A stretch of 64,000 bases of DNA from Armillaria gallica (taxonomy: Eukaryota; Basidiomycota; Agaricomycetes; Agaricales; Physalacriaceae): assembly GCA_037576215.1 (NCBI GenBank), contig JBANDB010000008.1:248001-312000 (forward strand), in the 5' to 3' direction. Position 1 is the first letter of the stretch, and each line of letters starts with the position of its first letter. The position numbers and the translations under genes were made by a program. Below the pieces are notes generated by a model that was given only the letters and a program-made list of their open reading frames with translations, had not been told where the DNA came from and did no database searches. Shown here one piece after another: positions 1-11,852 of this stretch.

Positions 1-3000
1 CTTTGAGAACTTCGAGCTTGAGCCGTGGGCCGTTAGAGGCCGCAGAGACGGCTTGACGACGGCTCGGCTAGCCCCGGCCGGCTACGGCCGGCTCAAAGCT
101 TCGAGCCGAGCCGCGCAAACCTCTAGTCATAGAGTACACTCGTGTGGACATAGCAAGAGTTGTATTGAGTAGGAATCGTGGAAAGGACTCGATGGTTGCT
201 GTCGCCGAGATGGCGACCTTTATCCGTTCGAGAAGCATTAAAGAACTTGAACACCTTTTGTATATCATAAGCAACGGGCGCTAATCAAGAAAGAGAAGAG
301 ACTGAGTGGGAGTAATTGTACCTCCGATGATATTTCCCAGCGTTAAACACGAATATTCCTGTAGACGTGGAATCTGACGGCTACGGATGTTCACGATCAC
401 GTAAATATCTAGCAAAACCTACGCACGGGTATCTGCATCAGCAGATGACAACATTCCATCTCGGGAGAGACACAAACAGGCGGGATCTCGCGACGTTTGC
501 TCGCGAAATAGTGAACGATCGTGTGGACGAAGCGTCTTGTCTTTTCACTACTCTCGGACCTGGCTGCTTGCTTTGTCTGGCAGGTTCTCAACTTGGTTGA
601 ATGAGCGATACCAAGAGACTGCCAACGCAACTCAGCTCCGAGAGTAGTTGGATGGGATCTAGATTCATTTGACCACGTCAGACACTCCTACAACTCGAAG
701 AATAGAGTTACGCACCTTGATGTAGCATATTATTCCAGACGCATCGTGTTATAACCCAACACGAAGTGCCTGTTTTCAAAGGAAGGCTATATCCGAACCA
801 GTTTGTCTACTAGAAGTAAGATGTCGGCAGGCGGGAAGCTTTGTAGGTTTCTCGCTTGCCGACAAAAGATATCCTCGCTAATGCAGATTGGTCCCAGTCT
901 AAGGGAAGGCGTGTCTGTGGTATGACAATGTGTTAACCCAACACGGTCATATGAAGCCCGTAGTTTTACATACCTCGTTTATACACGATCCTACCGATCA
1001 TGGAACCAGACGGCGACCAAATCATAATAATATGCCAGTGCCAGTGAGTCGCGGATAGGGTTTGGGGTCAGCCTGGTTTCTTCAGCTGGTGGCGCACCCG
1101 AGTTGTCAGATCTTCTTAATTCAGGCGTCCCGGAAGGACGGCTTACCACAGCAACAAATAAGGCGAACGATGGCATCAGCAGACGATCGGTGGAGGCAAG
1201 AGCGCGCCATTGTTTGCTCCACTTTGCTTCGCCTGGCCGACTCTAGCCGGACCAAAAAGTAGAAGCAAATAAATCAAACACGTCTTTCCCTCCAACCCTC
1301 ATCTGTTCCTCTAACACTTTGGCTCAAAATTCCTCTGCAAGCAAACCATACTCCTGACATACCGTGATAAGTACCTGACAACCCGGAAAGGCCAATGGTG
1401 GGTGTGCAGCGCTTGGCTGGTATTCTGGCGACGTGAATCATTTCGTAGCTATTCACTGCCGCAAGGTGTTGGGCGACAGGGCGATAGTCTTCGTAGCTCA
1501 CTGCTTCAGGGATTTTATGTAGGTCATTCCGAACCTGGTACGTAAATCAGCTCCGACAATGAAATTAATCCTCACTCTAGCATTAGATCTTTCAATTCTG
1601 AAAGTACCGTGAACTCCACGCTTGCTTTTCTGGTGCCATTGCCCTAATCCGATATGATACGCAGTCACAATACCCATCTCGCTGATTAATGCCGTAGGGA
1701 TGCCTCATCTGGTGTGATTCTGGAGTGCCGAGCGAAAGTGACCATACGGGTTAGGCGTGAGTACATAACCTGGTCCTTCGGCGCATTGACTGATTGAATC
1801 ATGGAATAGTATTGGGCTCCGGTTATATGTACGACGAACAAAAGTCGTCCCTGGATATCCTTCGTTGGCCCTCTGTGAATATGGGACGTTTATCCGGGTA
1901 CTTCCTCCTCTTCAAGGTCTGAACTCACCGTGCTACTCCCTGGTGGAAAGCTCTTACCTTTCCTTATCTGTTGCCGCACTTATCAGCAACAAACGTTTGT
2001 GTTATCACATCTCTTCTAATCTGGGTGCACGACTTTCCCCGGCGGCAAGGCGTTAGGCTGAAGCTTCTCCAGCGTAAGAGATGCGACGGAAGATGCGCTC
2101 TAGCTGACATGTTTGAGTATGTGAGCACGCGTACAACATTCGATCTATGCCTGATATGTTGAATCTGACAGTGAACTGCAACAGTTTTTGTTCTTTGGTG
2201 AGCAGGTATCAGCGCTCCCGATGCTGGTATTCACATTCGATCTGCAGGATGCCCATGATGTCCCGATCGACCATCAATGAAATAACGTGCTCCATCAATC
2301 GATGTTTGACCCGCAGAGCTCTGAACCTCTCGGGGAGCAGTATCAACGTCGTCATTGTCAGGGTCGTGAATGACTCAGCGTTCCCTGTTGGACCGTGTCG
2401 TGTAATACTACCCTACCCTGCCCTGCTCCTCATCAACCGATGGCACTCGTCGTATCTCGGAAAGTAGGTCGTAGACTCCCGAAATTATCAAGAGACCTTT
2501 TCCCAACCTTTCCTTTACGCGTAAGGTTCTGGATGATTATCCCATTCTCTCTTACGTCTCCCTGGCGTCAAAACTAAAGGAACTATGGATTTTCTAGTAA
2601 ACATCGACATTGAGAATGCTATCGCTACTGGTGCTGATTAACAATTTTCTGCGAAGAGTGGATGGCTTCTATAAAAATATAGCCTCCTTGTTGGACATTG
2701 TAGGGTAACCTCGCGCTCGTCTCTATGGCCCTTAATCGAGTACGTCGCATGTGGCGTTCCCGTTCCTTCTCTCACATCGATACTCAGGATCTTCTTCTTT
2801 GGCATGTATAGCGCAGTCAGTACGACGGGTGCTACCTCGTGTAGTTATGTCACCTACGGGACAAATCTCCAGAACGTAATACGACTTTTATACCCAACGT
2901 CGTCGCTGTCGATTCCCCTCAAGCGATGTATTATCAGGGTCGAATTCAAACCGTTCTACTCCATATCCCAGTGCTGCCGGAGAAATTCAAGGATACAAAA

Positions 3001-4010
3001 TTGTCTATAAACCATCTGCTCCACTGAAAGACACACTGCAGATAGATAAAGAGTTGATATGTTCCGTTAGCCTCTCATGTGGGTCCCGACGTCCGTCTCC
3101 CTTCAGTCCTCAGGTCACGAAGAGATATGTTGCGCTTCTAATTACCTTGCTCGTCTTTGTTAATGCAGGCGAGTTCAAAACCCGATTCATCCCTCGAAAC
3201 AACGATGCTCCTTGTATAACAAGGCGCGTGCACCTTCTTTCCTTTTGCGTGTTGTTATTTATGCAGATTATAGGCGATTCAATGTGGGAGCGGTATCTCC
3301 TCACCGCAGCCCATTCCTTGCCACATTTCCCGTCTAATCAGTCGCATAGGGAACTTCTGATCAAGCAAGGATATTGTCGCTACAAAATAACCTAGAGATG
3401 TTAAGAATCAGAGTATTTAGAGTAATACACGAGACAATGAATACTCGAGTAAAACCCAAGTCGTGAGCCGAGGATGTCCTAAAGCCGAGTTCCAACCACC
3501 AAGAGGGATCCGATATGGGTGCTAACAAGCGCTAGGCATAACCGATCAGATATGCTTAGGTCACACAGTGAAGTGGACTTTGAAGATGAGTAAAATTAGG
3601 CTAAGATCCTTAATACACTTTATCTACAAGTTTATATACTAAGGGAAGGTTCGAGTCATTATTATTCTACAATGTGCCATAATATTCTAGTATTAGTACG
3701 AAGAATCGAGAAAGTGACAGAAAGTAATAGAAAATACCAGCGAGTCACTGTTAAGACTGAGAAGGCCGAGTATGGGCATGTGTTGACTCATGCACCAAGT
3801 AAACGGATACGTGAAATCCATAACAAGAGACTTGCTGCATTGACAATTCTTTCGCTCACTCTTATTGGATAAGAACAGGTACTCCATTTCAATTCATAGA
3901 GCATCTCATGATACAGAGCTAAAGGTGGTCACTGCATGGTTGAGCATCAATGACTACTTGGGTAAAAGTCAGAGAGTCAGAGATTGAGAACATCATCAGT
4001 CTCCCTGTGT
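1..4010. other. No recognisable gene; GC-rich inverted repeat near left edge
   Basis: I see no gene in this stretch. Frames of 60-113 codons occur on both strands, but none shows a family motif, a chain of splice-linked exons or similarity to another copy in the window. The most notable local structure is a GC-rich inverted repeat at 61-112: GGCTCGGCT (61-69) pairs with AGCCGAGCC (104-112) around an inner GGCCGGCTACGGCCGG. It could be the end of a repeat element cut by the window edge. Confidence 0.5.
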
Positions 4011-5427
4011 TCATATACTCTCCAAATGGTGTTTGACATCCTTCGCTCCCGGACGCTGGCTCGGGTCCTTTTCCATGCATTTCTCCACAAGCCTCCACAA
4101 CTCGTCCGACGGAAGCACGTTTATTGGCGGCCGCGGATGTCTTATTCCCTGCTGTATCTTTTCCAGAATGGCAGACGGGCGAAGATGCGCATAAGGTCTC
4201 TCAAGCGTGAAAATCTGTGTTTTCCGGTCATGCTATCCCTGCGGCTAGGAATCGTGAAACTCACCTCAATCACCGTACATCCAAAGGCATATATATCCCT
4301 TCCGGGTAGGAAGGCCTGGTCGTATGACTGCGAAATGTATTCCTGCAATTCGGGAGCTAGCCATGGCAGCGGACTTTCATTCATAGTATTACTCGAAGGC
4401 GCTTGAGTTGCCATGATTACGGAGGCTCCAAAGTCTGCCAAACAGCATCGAAGATCGTCAGAAACAAGGACGTTGCACTACACGTGAGCTCAGTTTCAAT
4501 TGTCTGCTTCCGCGTGGCGCTACTAACGTACCCCACGTATGTCACCGTGGATTACCTGCGGATCGAGGCTGTGCAGGTACTCGATTGCACTTGCGATCTC
4601 ATAAACCTATGAGTGAATGCATGAGCATCCGATACTGCGATGAAAACACGGTGAGCATACACATTTCACTCGATTGTGATTCGGATGGAGTTCCAAATAG
4701 TCAATGATATTTCCGTTCTTCATCCAAGGAGCGACCAGACAGAATTTTGGCTTGAAGTAGTCGAAATTGACTCCAAGGAATGGAACGATGTTCTCATGAT
4801 GCAATTGTCTCCACACGAGCGCTTCACAGCACAAATCCTGATATTCCTATCCCTTAGCGGCGGGTAAATTCAATTAAGAACTATCTTCACCTTTAAAAGT
4901 ATCTCCTGTTGCGGCTTCGGTATACCAAAAATTCGCAGAACCTTCAAGCAGACCGCCTGACCGTTCATCCTTCCCTCCCATATGTCCTGTATAGACAAGT
5001 TCTTTTAGTCTAACGCGCGTTTCAACGATGATCACTTACCGCCAGACCTCCGCCGGCTACGGGATATTCACCGTTCGCGACTATTGTGTCACATATAAGA
5101 GAGCTGGGAAAAACGCTTCTCTCTTTACTGAGAGTACGGAGACATTTCATGCACGTAGTATAATAGGTGTCTCCTGGGTCAGCCTCGTCAAGCTCCTATA
5201 AAATGAGTGTCAGCTTGACTCATTCTGTACAAGTAATGCTGCCATACCTTCTGCAGTGCGTTCATAACGAGCAGTCCTACCGGTGTTGGGACTGTTGCAA
5301 CGTCTTTCCATGGGCTTGGAGTAACGCGGAGAATGTGTTGTACGGCTCCTCGAAGCTGTTCGTCGTCTAGCTCGCTTGTAAGGCCTCTCCAGGATATTAG
5401 GCTCAACGTGTGCCTCGACTCAGACAT
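4011..5427 (-). CDS. TKL-like protein kinase, HGDIRG type (kinase 1)
   Basis: Predicted Ser/Thr (tyrosine-kinase-like) protein kinase of about 366 residues in seven exons, first of six paralogs. Residues 1-110 form an N-terminal region shared only with the paralogs (PW.D...VP...VM..LQK, then C.KCLR.LSKER). The kinase fold follows: glycine-rich AGGGLADIWEG at 106-117, ATP-binding Lys in VCLKVLR near 127, helix-C Glu in CCEALVW near 149, catalytic loop IHGDIRG near 222-228, DFG near 243, WLAPE near 267, GRDIYAFGC near 286 and a C-lobe ending KDPSQRPGAKDVKHHLESI. Introns use GT/AG; for example, a 50-base intron follows ...GCTVIE and its acceptor CACAG precedes IFTLERP. The start is the ATG of MSESRHT, the same MSES opening as kinases 2 and 3. 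The catalytic loop has Gly where RD kinases have Arg, so this is a non-RD kinase. Family assignment is firm; substrate is unknown. Confidence 0.88.
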
Positions 5428-6799
5428 CGTCTGCTGTCGGTACAGTGATTTATCGACCTTATAAGGGCAAGCGTTCGTTCTAACGAACGAGCTGTGCAAG
5501 ATAAGTTGATATCCGTAACCCATGTGTCTTAGCACAAGTCAAAGAGGGAATAGATCGGAATAAAACAGAAGCGAAGGGATAACTGATGATGGTGGTCGCA
5601 TGATAAGATGAGGCCATATAAATGGCTCAATTCAATCACGTATCAATTCTATGGTAAATCAGATGTCCTCTGCTACTAATACATCTGTCATAACCACTCG
5701 CCGTGTCACACCATTGAATATAACTTTGATTGAACCTTACCATCATCCCACATAAAAACCGACTACGAAGGCATATCACCATCTTCACTGTGAGCACTAG
5801 CTAGTAGGAACCTCGAAACGTGCTTTTTCTTCTTATCCATTGATAGTAACCTGGTTACAATTACTATTTACGTACAGCTTGACAGCAACATGTGTTTTGC
5901 GTGAGAGAAGAGTGTGACCATAGTTCAGGGATTGACGACGCCTATGCGGCTGCTTTATGGCTATGTCGGTGATCTCAGTGGCCCTCTGATGCGCTTGAAG
6001 TCCGCAAAATACGGTTTATGACGAAGTCCGAACGTTCGTCCATCATCCACGAGAACAATTCTGACTGTCAGGCGTACCGGCATCGCTAGCAGCTGCGTTA
6101 CCGTCAATGACTTGGCGACGAGATCCGGTTCAAGTCGTTCGATGATTTGGGATCTCAACATTACCTAGTAATGCTTCACACGCGACTGATAACTCTTCAT
6201 TCCCGTTCATCTGAAATTTTGTAGGAGTCTAATGTTCAGTCTCAACTCAGAGAAAGAGATAACCTGTGACAATGCACTTATTCTGAAAGGCTTATCGTTG
6301 AGATTTCCAACTTACATTTACCCTTGGGGGTAGTATTTCTATTATCACGGAATTGTTATAGTCTTCAAGGGTCTCTGCTTCCTGCCTCAGTTTAAATGAA
6401 TATCCTCTCACTTTTAGATTTTGCTTGAAATCACTGACAGATCGTCCATTCAAGCCATATTTATTGCTGCCCCTGGGACTTCCGGAACCGCTAGAGTCTA
6501 ATTATGTGCACAAGACTGCCGGCGGGACGCGCGCGCGCGCATTCAGGGTCTAGTATTGATGGCGCTTAAGAATATGATGAGGAAGTTACCGCCATATTCC
6601 CAAAAGGGTCCGCATCCTATGCAGCGACGTATAATTCCGCCATTTGTTCCACTGACCCCATTGCCTACTTTAACTTGTTTGGTTACTCGATATCCCATAT
6701 CCTATCTCTAATCCTGAAATCCTGATAAGGTCCGTCAAACATTTTGTGAATGACGGGGAGAATCCTGATGCTAACCTATGTAATAAGCACTCTCGACCA
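5428..6799. other. Intergenic region between kinases 1 and 2
   Basis: This is the divergent spacer between kinase 1 (minus) and kinase 2 (plus), so both promoters must lie here. I see no convincing gene. A 66-codon minus-strand frame (5961-6161) lacks splice partners or family motifs. A (GC)n tract at about 6528-6540 has potential for Z-DNA. Confidence 0.45.
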
Positions 6800-8239
6800 A
6801 TGTCCGAGTCAGACCCGAACAAAACCGCAGAATATGCCTCCTGGGCCAGCCTTACCAGCCATCTCGACGAACCAATGCTTCGCAAGGCGGTTCAAAACAT
6901 TCTCAGGGTAACTTCTTATCCATGGAGAGAAATTGATACCGTCCCAACGTCTGTTGAAGTATCTGTGATGAATTTATTACAGCAGGTAACGCAACTTCGT
7001 CGAGACTCGACCCATATCAAGCAGTACTGAGTACTGATGCTATTGAGGACAGGAGCTGGATGATTCCGAATCAGATGACCCGCATCATTCTGTCTGCATG
7101 AAATGTCTTCGTGCGCTTAGTAAGGCGAGGGATATCTTTCCCGAATCCTTCACATGCGACGACATAGTCACGAAGGGAAAGCATCCCATTGATGGAGGAG
7201 GATTATCGGTAAGCGACCGTTGTTGATGCCATCCCCAAAGGGTATTGACTTATGTACAGGATATATGGGAAGGGTTAATGGACGGTAAGGTGGTCTGCCT
7301 GAAGGTCCTTCGCCTTTTTGGAATGTCGCATACTTTGAGGAAGAATATATTTCAGGTACGTCGAGTCCAATGTCAGGCTAATATTTTCAAGTTATTTAGT
7401 CGGCCTAGTATCTACGCCGGGAAGCTCTGGTGTGGAGGCAGCTGCGCCACGAAAATATCCTTCCGTTTCTCGGTGTCAACTCCTCATACTTTGAACCCCG
7501 CCACTGTCTCATATCCCCGTGGATGAAGAATGGAAATATCGTCCATTACCTGGAAAGAAATAAAGATCACGATCGTCTGAAATGTGTTCGGCCTTTCCGT
7601 TTTCACTTCCAGACCTCTGACTCACTTCCGTCTCATGGTAGATTCGAGAGATCGCTAATGCGATGGATTTCCTACACAACCTTGATCCGCAAGTTGTGCA
7701 TGGAGATATCCGTGGGGTACGTTACTCTACACTTGTCGGAACATGAACTCTAACGTACTCATAGAACAACATTCTGGTCGACGATGAGCTTCGCTGCTGT
7801 CTAGCTGATTTTGGGGCGACTATAGTCGTTGCCACTCAAGCGCCTTCAAGAGGTATCATGACCCAAAGCTCCTCGTATTGGCTTGCTCCGGAATTGGAGG
7901 TCTATGATCCAACCTCATATGACCAGACATACCTGTCAGCTAGAGACAGCTACGCTTTTGGCTGCACTATTGTGGAGGTAGAGTCATCTGTTATCTACCG
8001 GTCTCTGCGATAATCACCGATAGTAACAGATTTTCACACTGGAGCCGCCGTTTTATCCTCTGTATCCTAGTAGTATCTGGAACCACATACGCCAGGGTAA
8101 GCCACTCCCGCGCCCACCCATGGATATCCCATCCGCAGACTCGGATGAACTGTGGAAGCTTGTCCAGAAATGCATGGCAATGGAGCCAAAAGAGCGTCCG
8201 AGTGCTAAAGATATCAAACTTTCTCTAATAGACATGTGA
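6800..8239 (+). CDS. TKL-like protein kinase, HGDIRG type (kinase 2)
   Basis: Paralog of kinase 1 in the opposite orientation, seven exons. It starts at the ATG of MSESDPNK. Exon 1 ends ...VSVMNLLQQ. Exon 2 (ELDDSESDD...KCLRALSKARDIFPESF...DGGGLS) completes the shared N-terminal region and the glycine-rich loop. The next exons carry VCLKVLRLF (ATP Lys), REALVWRQL (helix-C Glu), SPWMKNGNI, VVHGDIRG (catalytic Asp), LADFGAT (Mg-binding Asp) and YWLAPELE. The end is KERPSAKDIKLSLIDM and a TGA stop. All invariant catalytic residues are present and every exon stays open with acceptable GT/AG borders. The donor after DRLKC (GTGTTC) is weaker than usual. The conserved GRDIYAFGC reads ARDSYAFGC, a conservative difference. 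Likely an active non-RD kinase; ligand and substrate unknown. Confidence 0.88.
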
Positions 8240-9755
8240 ATGAGGATTGTCTCTTTATTGTGTATTGTTGGAAAATGGGGGATCAGTTGTCTACCAGTAC
8301 GTACACGCCCAGTGTCAAGCCAATAGTATTGCGCCTGGCTGAGCTACGCAAACGCATGAGGATGTACACTACTGCACCTATTTTTATACTACAATACTAT
8401 TTCACTAGAATCTTCCGTGCTTTTCCTATAGTACTACTTCTTCCTTAGAAAGCAAGCTCTGCACGATGCCGGATTGCCAGATTCCAACATGTATTTCTTT
8501 TTAATTCAGGCCAGAAATCCAATGGTACAGCCACCGGAGTACCTGGATTTTTGGACATTGCCGGGGTTCAAAATGTGTGAATTGTGTGGGACTGCGACCT
8601 CACCGTACCTTCATTTCTTACGAAAATTATCCCAATCGAACGTCGTAACCACGAGGTTCTCAACACTTAATTTCCCCAAAAATCATGGCTTTCGAATGGC
8701 GGCACATGCTCCGAAACATATTTCTTGATCTTGTGAAGTGTATTGTTCTTGAACGTTTGAGCTCAAGCTCAGAGCTGACGAAACATGATGGCTCCAGTGC
8801 CAGGTAACCCCTGTAGATCAGGAATGCTACTGCTATTGTGTCGACTTTTTCTTTTTGTATGGTCCCCAGGGCTGAACGGTTGGGGAAGAATGCTCTATCG
8901 GCGCAATCACACGCCTGGACCTAAAATTCCGTGGCTCCCACCCGAGTCTGCCGATATGTACAGGTCATGGACGGTGGAAATACCTATAATGCCTATCTCC
9001 GGCATGCGAATGCATAAACGGGGCTACAGTACTGCGCGCGCTATTGAATCATCAAAGACAAATTTCTTCCGAGTTTCTCGTCAAGGTTAGTGTCGCTCTC
9101 TTCGATATAGCGGTTTATGTATCGGGAGCGGCTGGACATCACTCGTCAATTGTCAAGATATCAGTATATATCCAGACAGGCCTGTTTTCTTTGTCCGCTG
9201 AAATCTGTCGGTCACGTTCAAGTATTTCTCCTATGGGCTGGTTGTACGAACCTTGGTGATGCATTTCCTGAATTTCAATGGATCCGAAAACTCATTTGAT
9301 CTAATAAGAATGTATCTGTACCTCACTCGTGGCATTTACTTATTGCTCATTGGCGTCGACCTAAAATTGTCCATCATCGATTCTTCTTTCGAAAAGGACA
9401 GTCCGTGGCGGGGCGCTTGCTCTGAGGCGCTTATTATTTGAATACAAAATTCTCCTGCCCCTGAAGTTAAGTATTTCTATACTTCGGCTTCTGCCATCCG
9501 AGGCCTCATTTGCTCAAAAAGTATCCCCGACATTCAAAGGATATCCTATTAGACTGACGTCGGGCATTCTAGTTGATTAGGTGTCAAATGTCCGGAGCAG
9601 GAATGTATCAATGGAGTTGGAATATATATACAGATCTTCATCCCAGGTTCTGTATTTTCTCTGCGACATCTACCCTTGCGGGCTTCACGGCGCCCATCAT
9701 ACCCAGAATCGGGGAGACTACTCATATTCCACTCACTCAAGGCGTACACCTCTCG
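8240..9755. other. Intergenic region between kinases 2 and 3
   Basis: No gene is assigned. A plus-strand frame at 8785-9090 could be read with a short intron (GTAACC...CCCCAG) into a segment containing GLNGWGRMLYRRNHTPGPK, but I cannot place it in a family and it has no clear continuation. It may be a gene fragment. The rest looks noncoding. Confidence 0.35.
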
Positions 9756-11169
9756 ATGTCCGAGTCGATACTGACCCTACCTATAGCCCAGAAATCTTGG
9801 GCAAGCCTCGACTCGATACTTGTGGCAGAGATTCGGGAAATCCTCCTCAATTCTCCCAACCCATGGAAGCAAATCAAAGGTGTTCCGAAGCTGGTGGAAC
9901 AGCTCGTAATAAATGTGTTGCAGATGGTATGTAGGACTGCTTCATCACACCCGATAAGATACTAGATACTACAACAGGAGCTGGATATCGCGACCCCAGG
10001 CGAAGAGTATTTTACTGTATGCATGAAAACGTTACGTGCACTCAGCGAGGAGAGAGACATCTTTCCCGAGTCATTCCAATGTGTAAATATCATCAAGAAA
10101 GGAGAGCTTCCATTCAGCGGGGGAGCGTCCGCAGTCAGTGCAGGGTGTTTTGATCCATCATGTCACTGATTAAACCCTTCTCGTACATGCAGGACGTTTG
10201 GAAGGGTGAGATGGATGGGAGACCCGTATGTTTGAAGGTTCTCCGTATATTTACATCAATGAATCAAGCCGAGAAAATATTGAAGGTGTGTCTGGTTTCC
10301 GTGTGCGTTAAAGTCGGACCTACTAAAGCAGATAATAGCAACTACGTCGAGAAGCTATTGTATGGAGGCAATTACGCCACGAGAACATTCTTCCCTTTCT
10401 TGGTGTCAATTCCTCGTATTTCATGCCTAGCTATTGCTTGATATCTCCTTGGATGCAGAATGGAAGCGTTATCAGCTTCTTGGAGCTCCATCCAGACCAT
10501 GATCGTCTTCAATGTGTATGTTCCTAGAGCTATGGCAAACCGCCGGAAGCTCATGAATCCTTTAGGTTCGGGATATTTCTAATGCCGTGGAATTCATGCA
10601 CAGTCTCGATCCACAGGTTATCCATGGCGACATACGAGGGGTACGTTACCGAATTTGCTCAGCATATCAGCGCACAGATCAATGGTTTCATGTAGTGCAA
10701 CATTCTTGTCACTGAGCGTAGTCGCTGCTGCTTGGCTGATTTCGGAGCCTCCATAATCACTTCCACGATGGCTCCTTCGACTGCATCCATGAGTCATTAC
10801 TCGACCCCATGGATGGCTCCTGAATTCCTCGAATATAGTTCAAAAATCTACGACGAAAGTTCCATAACTGGAAGAGATGTATATGCTTTCGGCTGCACTA
10901 TTGTAGAGGTAAACACATTTGTCGTTTCAATCTGACAATCCTCATAATTTATTCACGAATGACAGATATTCACGCTTAGGACGCCATTTTCACACATTCA
11001 CCGGTCTGCTATTGTGAATGCCAAACTAGAGGGAGCACCGTACCCACGGCCGTCTCCTGAAGAATTTCCCTCCAATAAGCTATGGAGCTTGGTGGAAGAA
11101 TGCATAGCGAAGGACTCAACGCGACGCCCCAATGCGAAAAGTATCAAACAGCGTCTTTATGACGCTTAA
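9756..11169 (+). CDS. TKL-like protein kinase, HGDIRG type (kinase 3)
   Basis: Third paralog, tandem with kinase 2. It starts at the ATG of MSESILTL. Exon 1 ends VINVLQM. Exon 2 reads ELDIATPGEEY...CMKTLRALSEERDIFPESF...SGGASA. The glycine-rich stretch continues into DVWKGEMDGRPVCLKVLRIF. Later exons give REAIVWRQLRHENILPFLGV, SPWMQNGSVISFLE, VIHGDIRG, CNILVTERSRCCLADFGASI, PWMAPEF and TGRDVYAFGCTIVE. The last exon runs from IFTLRTPFSHIHRSAI to RRPNAKSIKQRLYDA and a TAA stop. ATP Lys, helix-C Glu, catalytic Asp, the Asn four residues after HGDIRG starts the next exon, and DFG are all intact. The intron between HGDIRG and CNILV lies exactly where it does in kinases 1, 2, 5 and 6, which shows common descent. 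Predicted active non-RD kinase. Confidence 0.88.
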
Positions 11170-11852
11170 ATGGAGGGGCTTATTTTTATACGTTCCTTAG
11201 TTCTGGGGCAACGATACACTAGACGTATTGTGATAGATTCTTCGTGAGCCATTACTATCAATGAGTATCTTCGATGCTGGGAGACTCAGACATGTACGCT
11301 GATGGCAATAAATCGGATGAGCATTCAGAATATAGCTAGCTATTTTAAGCATGAGAGGCTTCCGTTACACTCAAAGAGATATCAGGATATTCAAATAAAA
11401 AAAGTCAGCTAAACGGAAGACGTAGACCACGGTTTGATATACCACTTGACGATTGACTCAGACTAGAACCGTAGCCATCGTCGATCAAGATCTCTCCTGT
11501 GGCGTATATCTGGTGACGTTTCGGTTTTTCCTCCCTGGTATCACTATTCGCTTAACATACGCACACAGGCTGAAATTTCCTTCTCATTCTCTACTGTAGG
11601 CTATTGTGAGGAAGCGAAATCGAGGTCCAACTACCTTCTCTTCTGCGAGCATCTGTATATCGAATGCTCGTCATCGTGGCATCGTCCCTGAGAATCATCC
11701 ATATATGGTTAAGCGGAAAGTGAATCTCTCACGTCCTTCGGTATTTCAACGGAAACGTCGGACGGAATATGAAATCTCGAGGGATACGTAGAATTATAAA
11801 GGTGATCTTCGCCAGTTATAGGACAGGGACTACAAACAGAAACACGGACGGG
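11170..11852. other. Short spacer between convergent kinases 3 and 4
   Basis: Convergent intergenic region of about 680 bases, expected to hold both 3' untranslated regions. A 61-codon plus-strand frame (11606-11791) has no support. No gene seen. Confidence 0.5.

Noticed and set aside
4142..4834. Kinase pieces as separate truncated pseudogenes
   Set aside because: Splice signals join them into complete seven-exon genes with all catalytic motifs.
6528..6540. (GC)n tract as a regulatory element
   Set aside because: Short simple repeat; nothing beyond composition supports a function.
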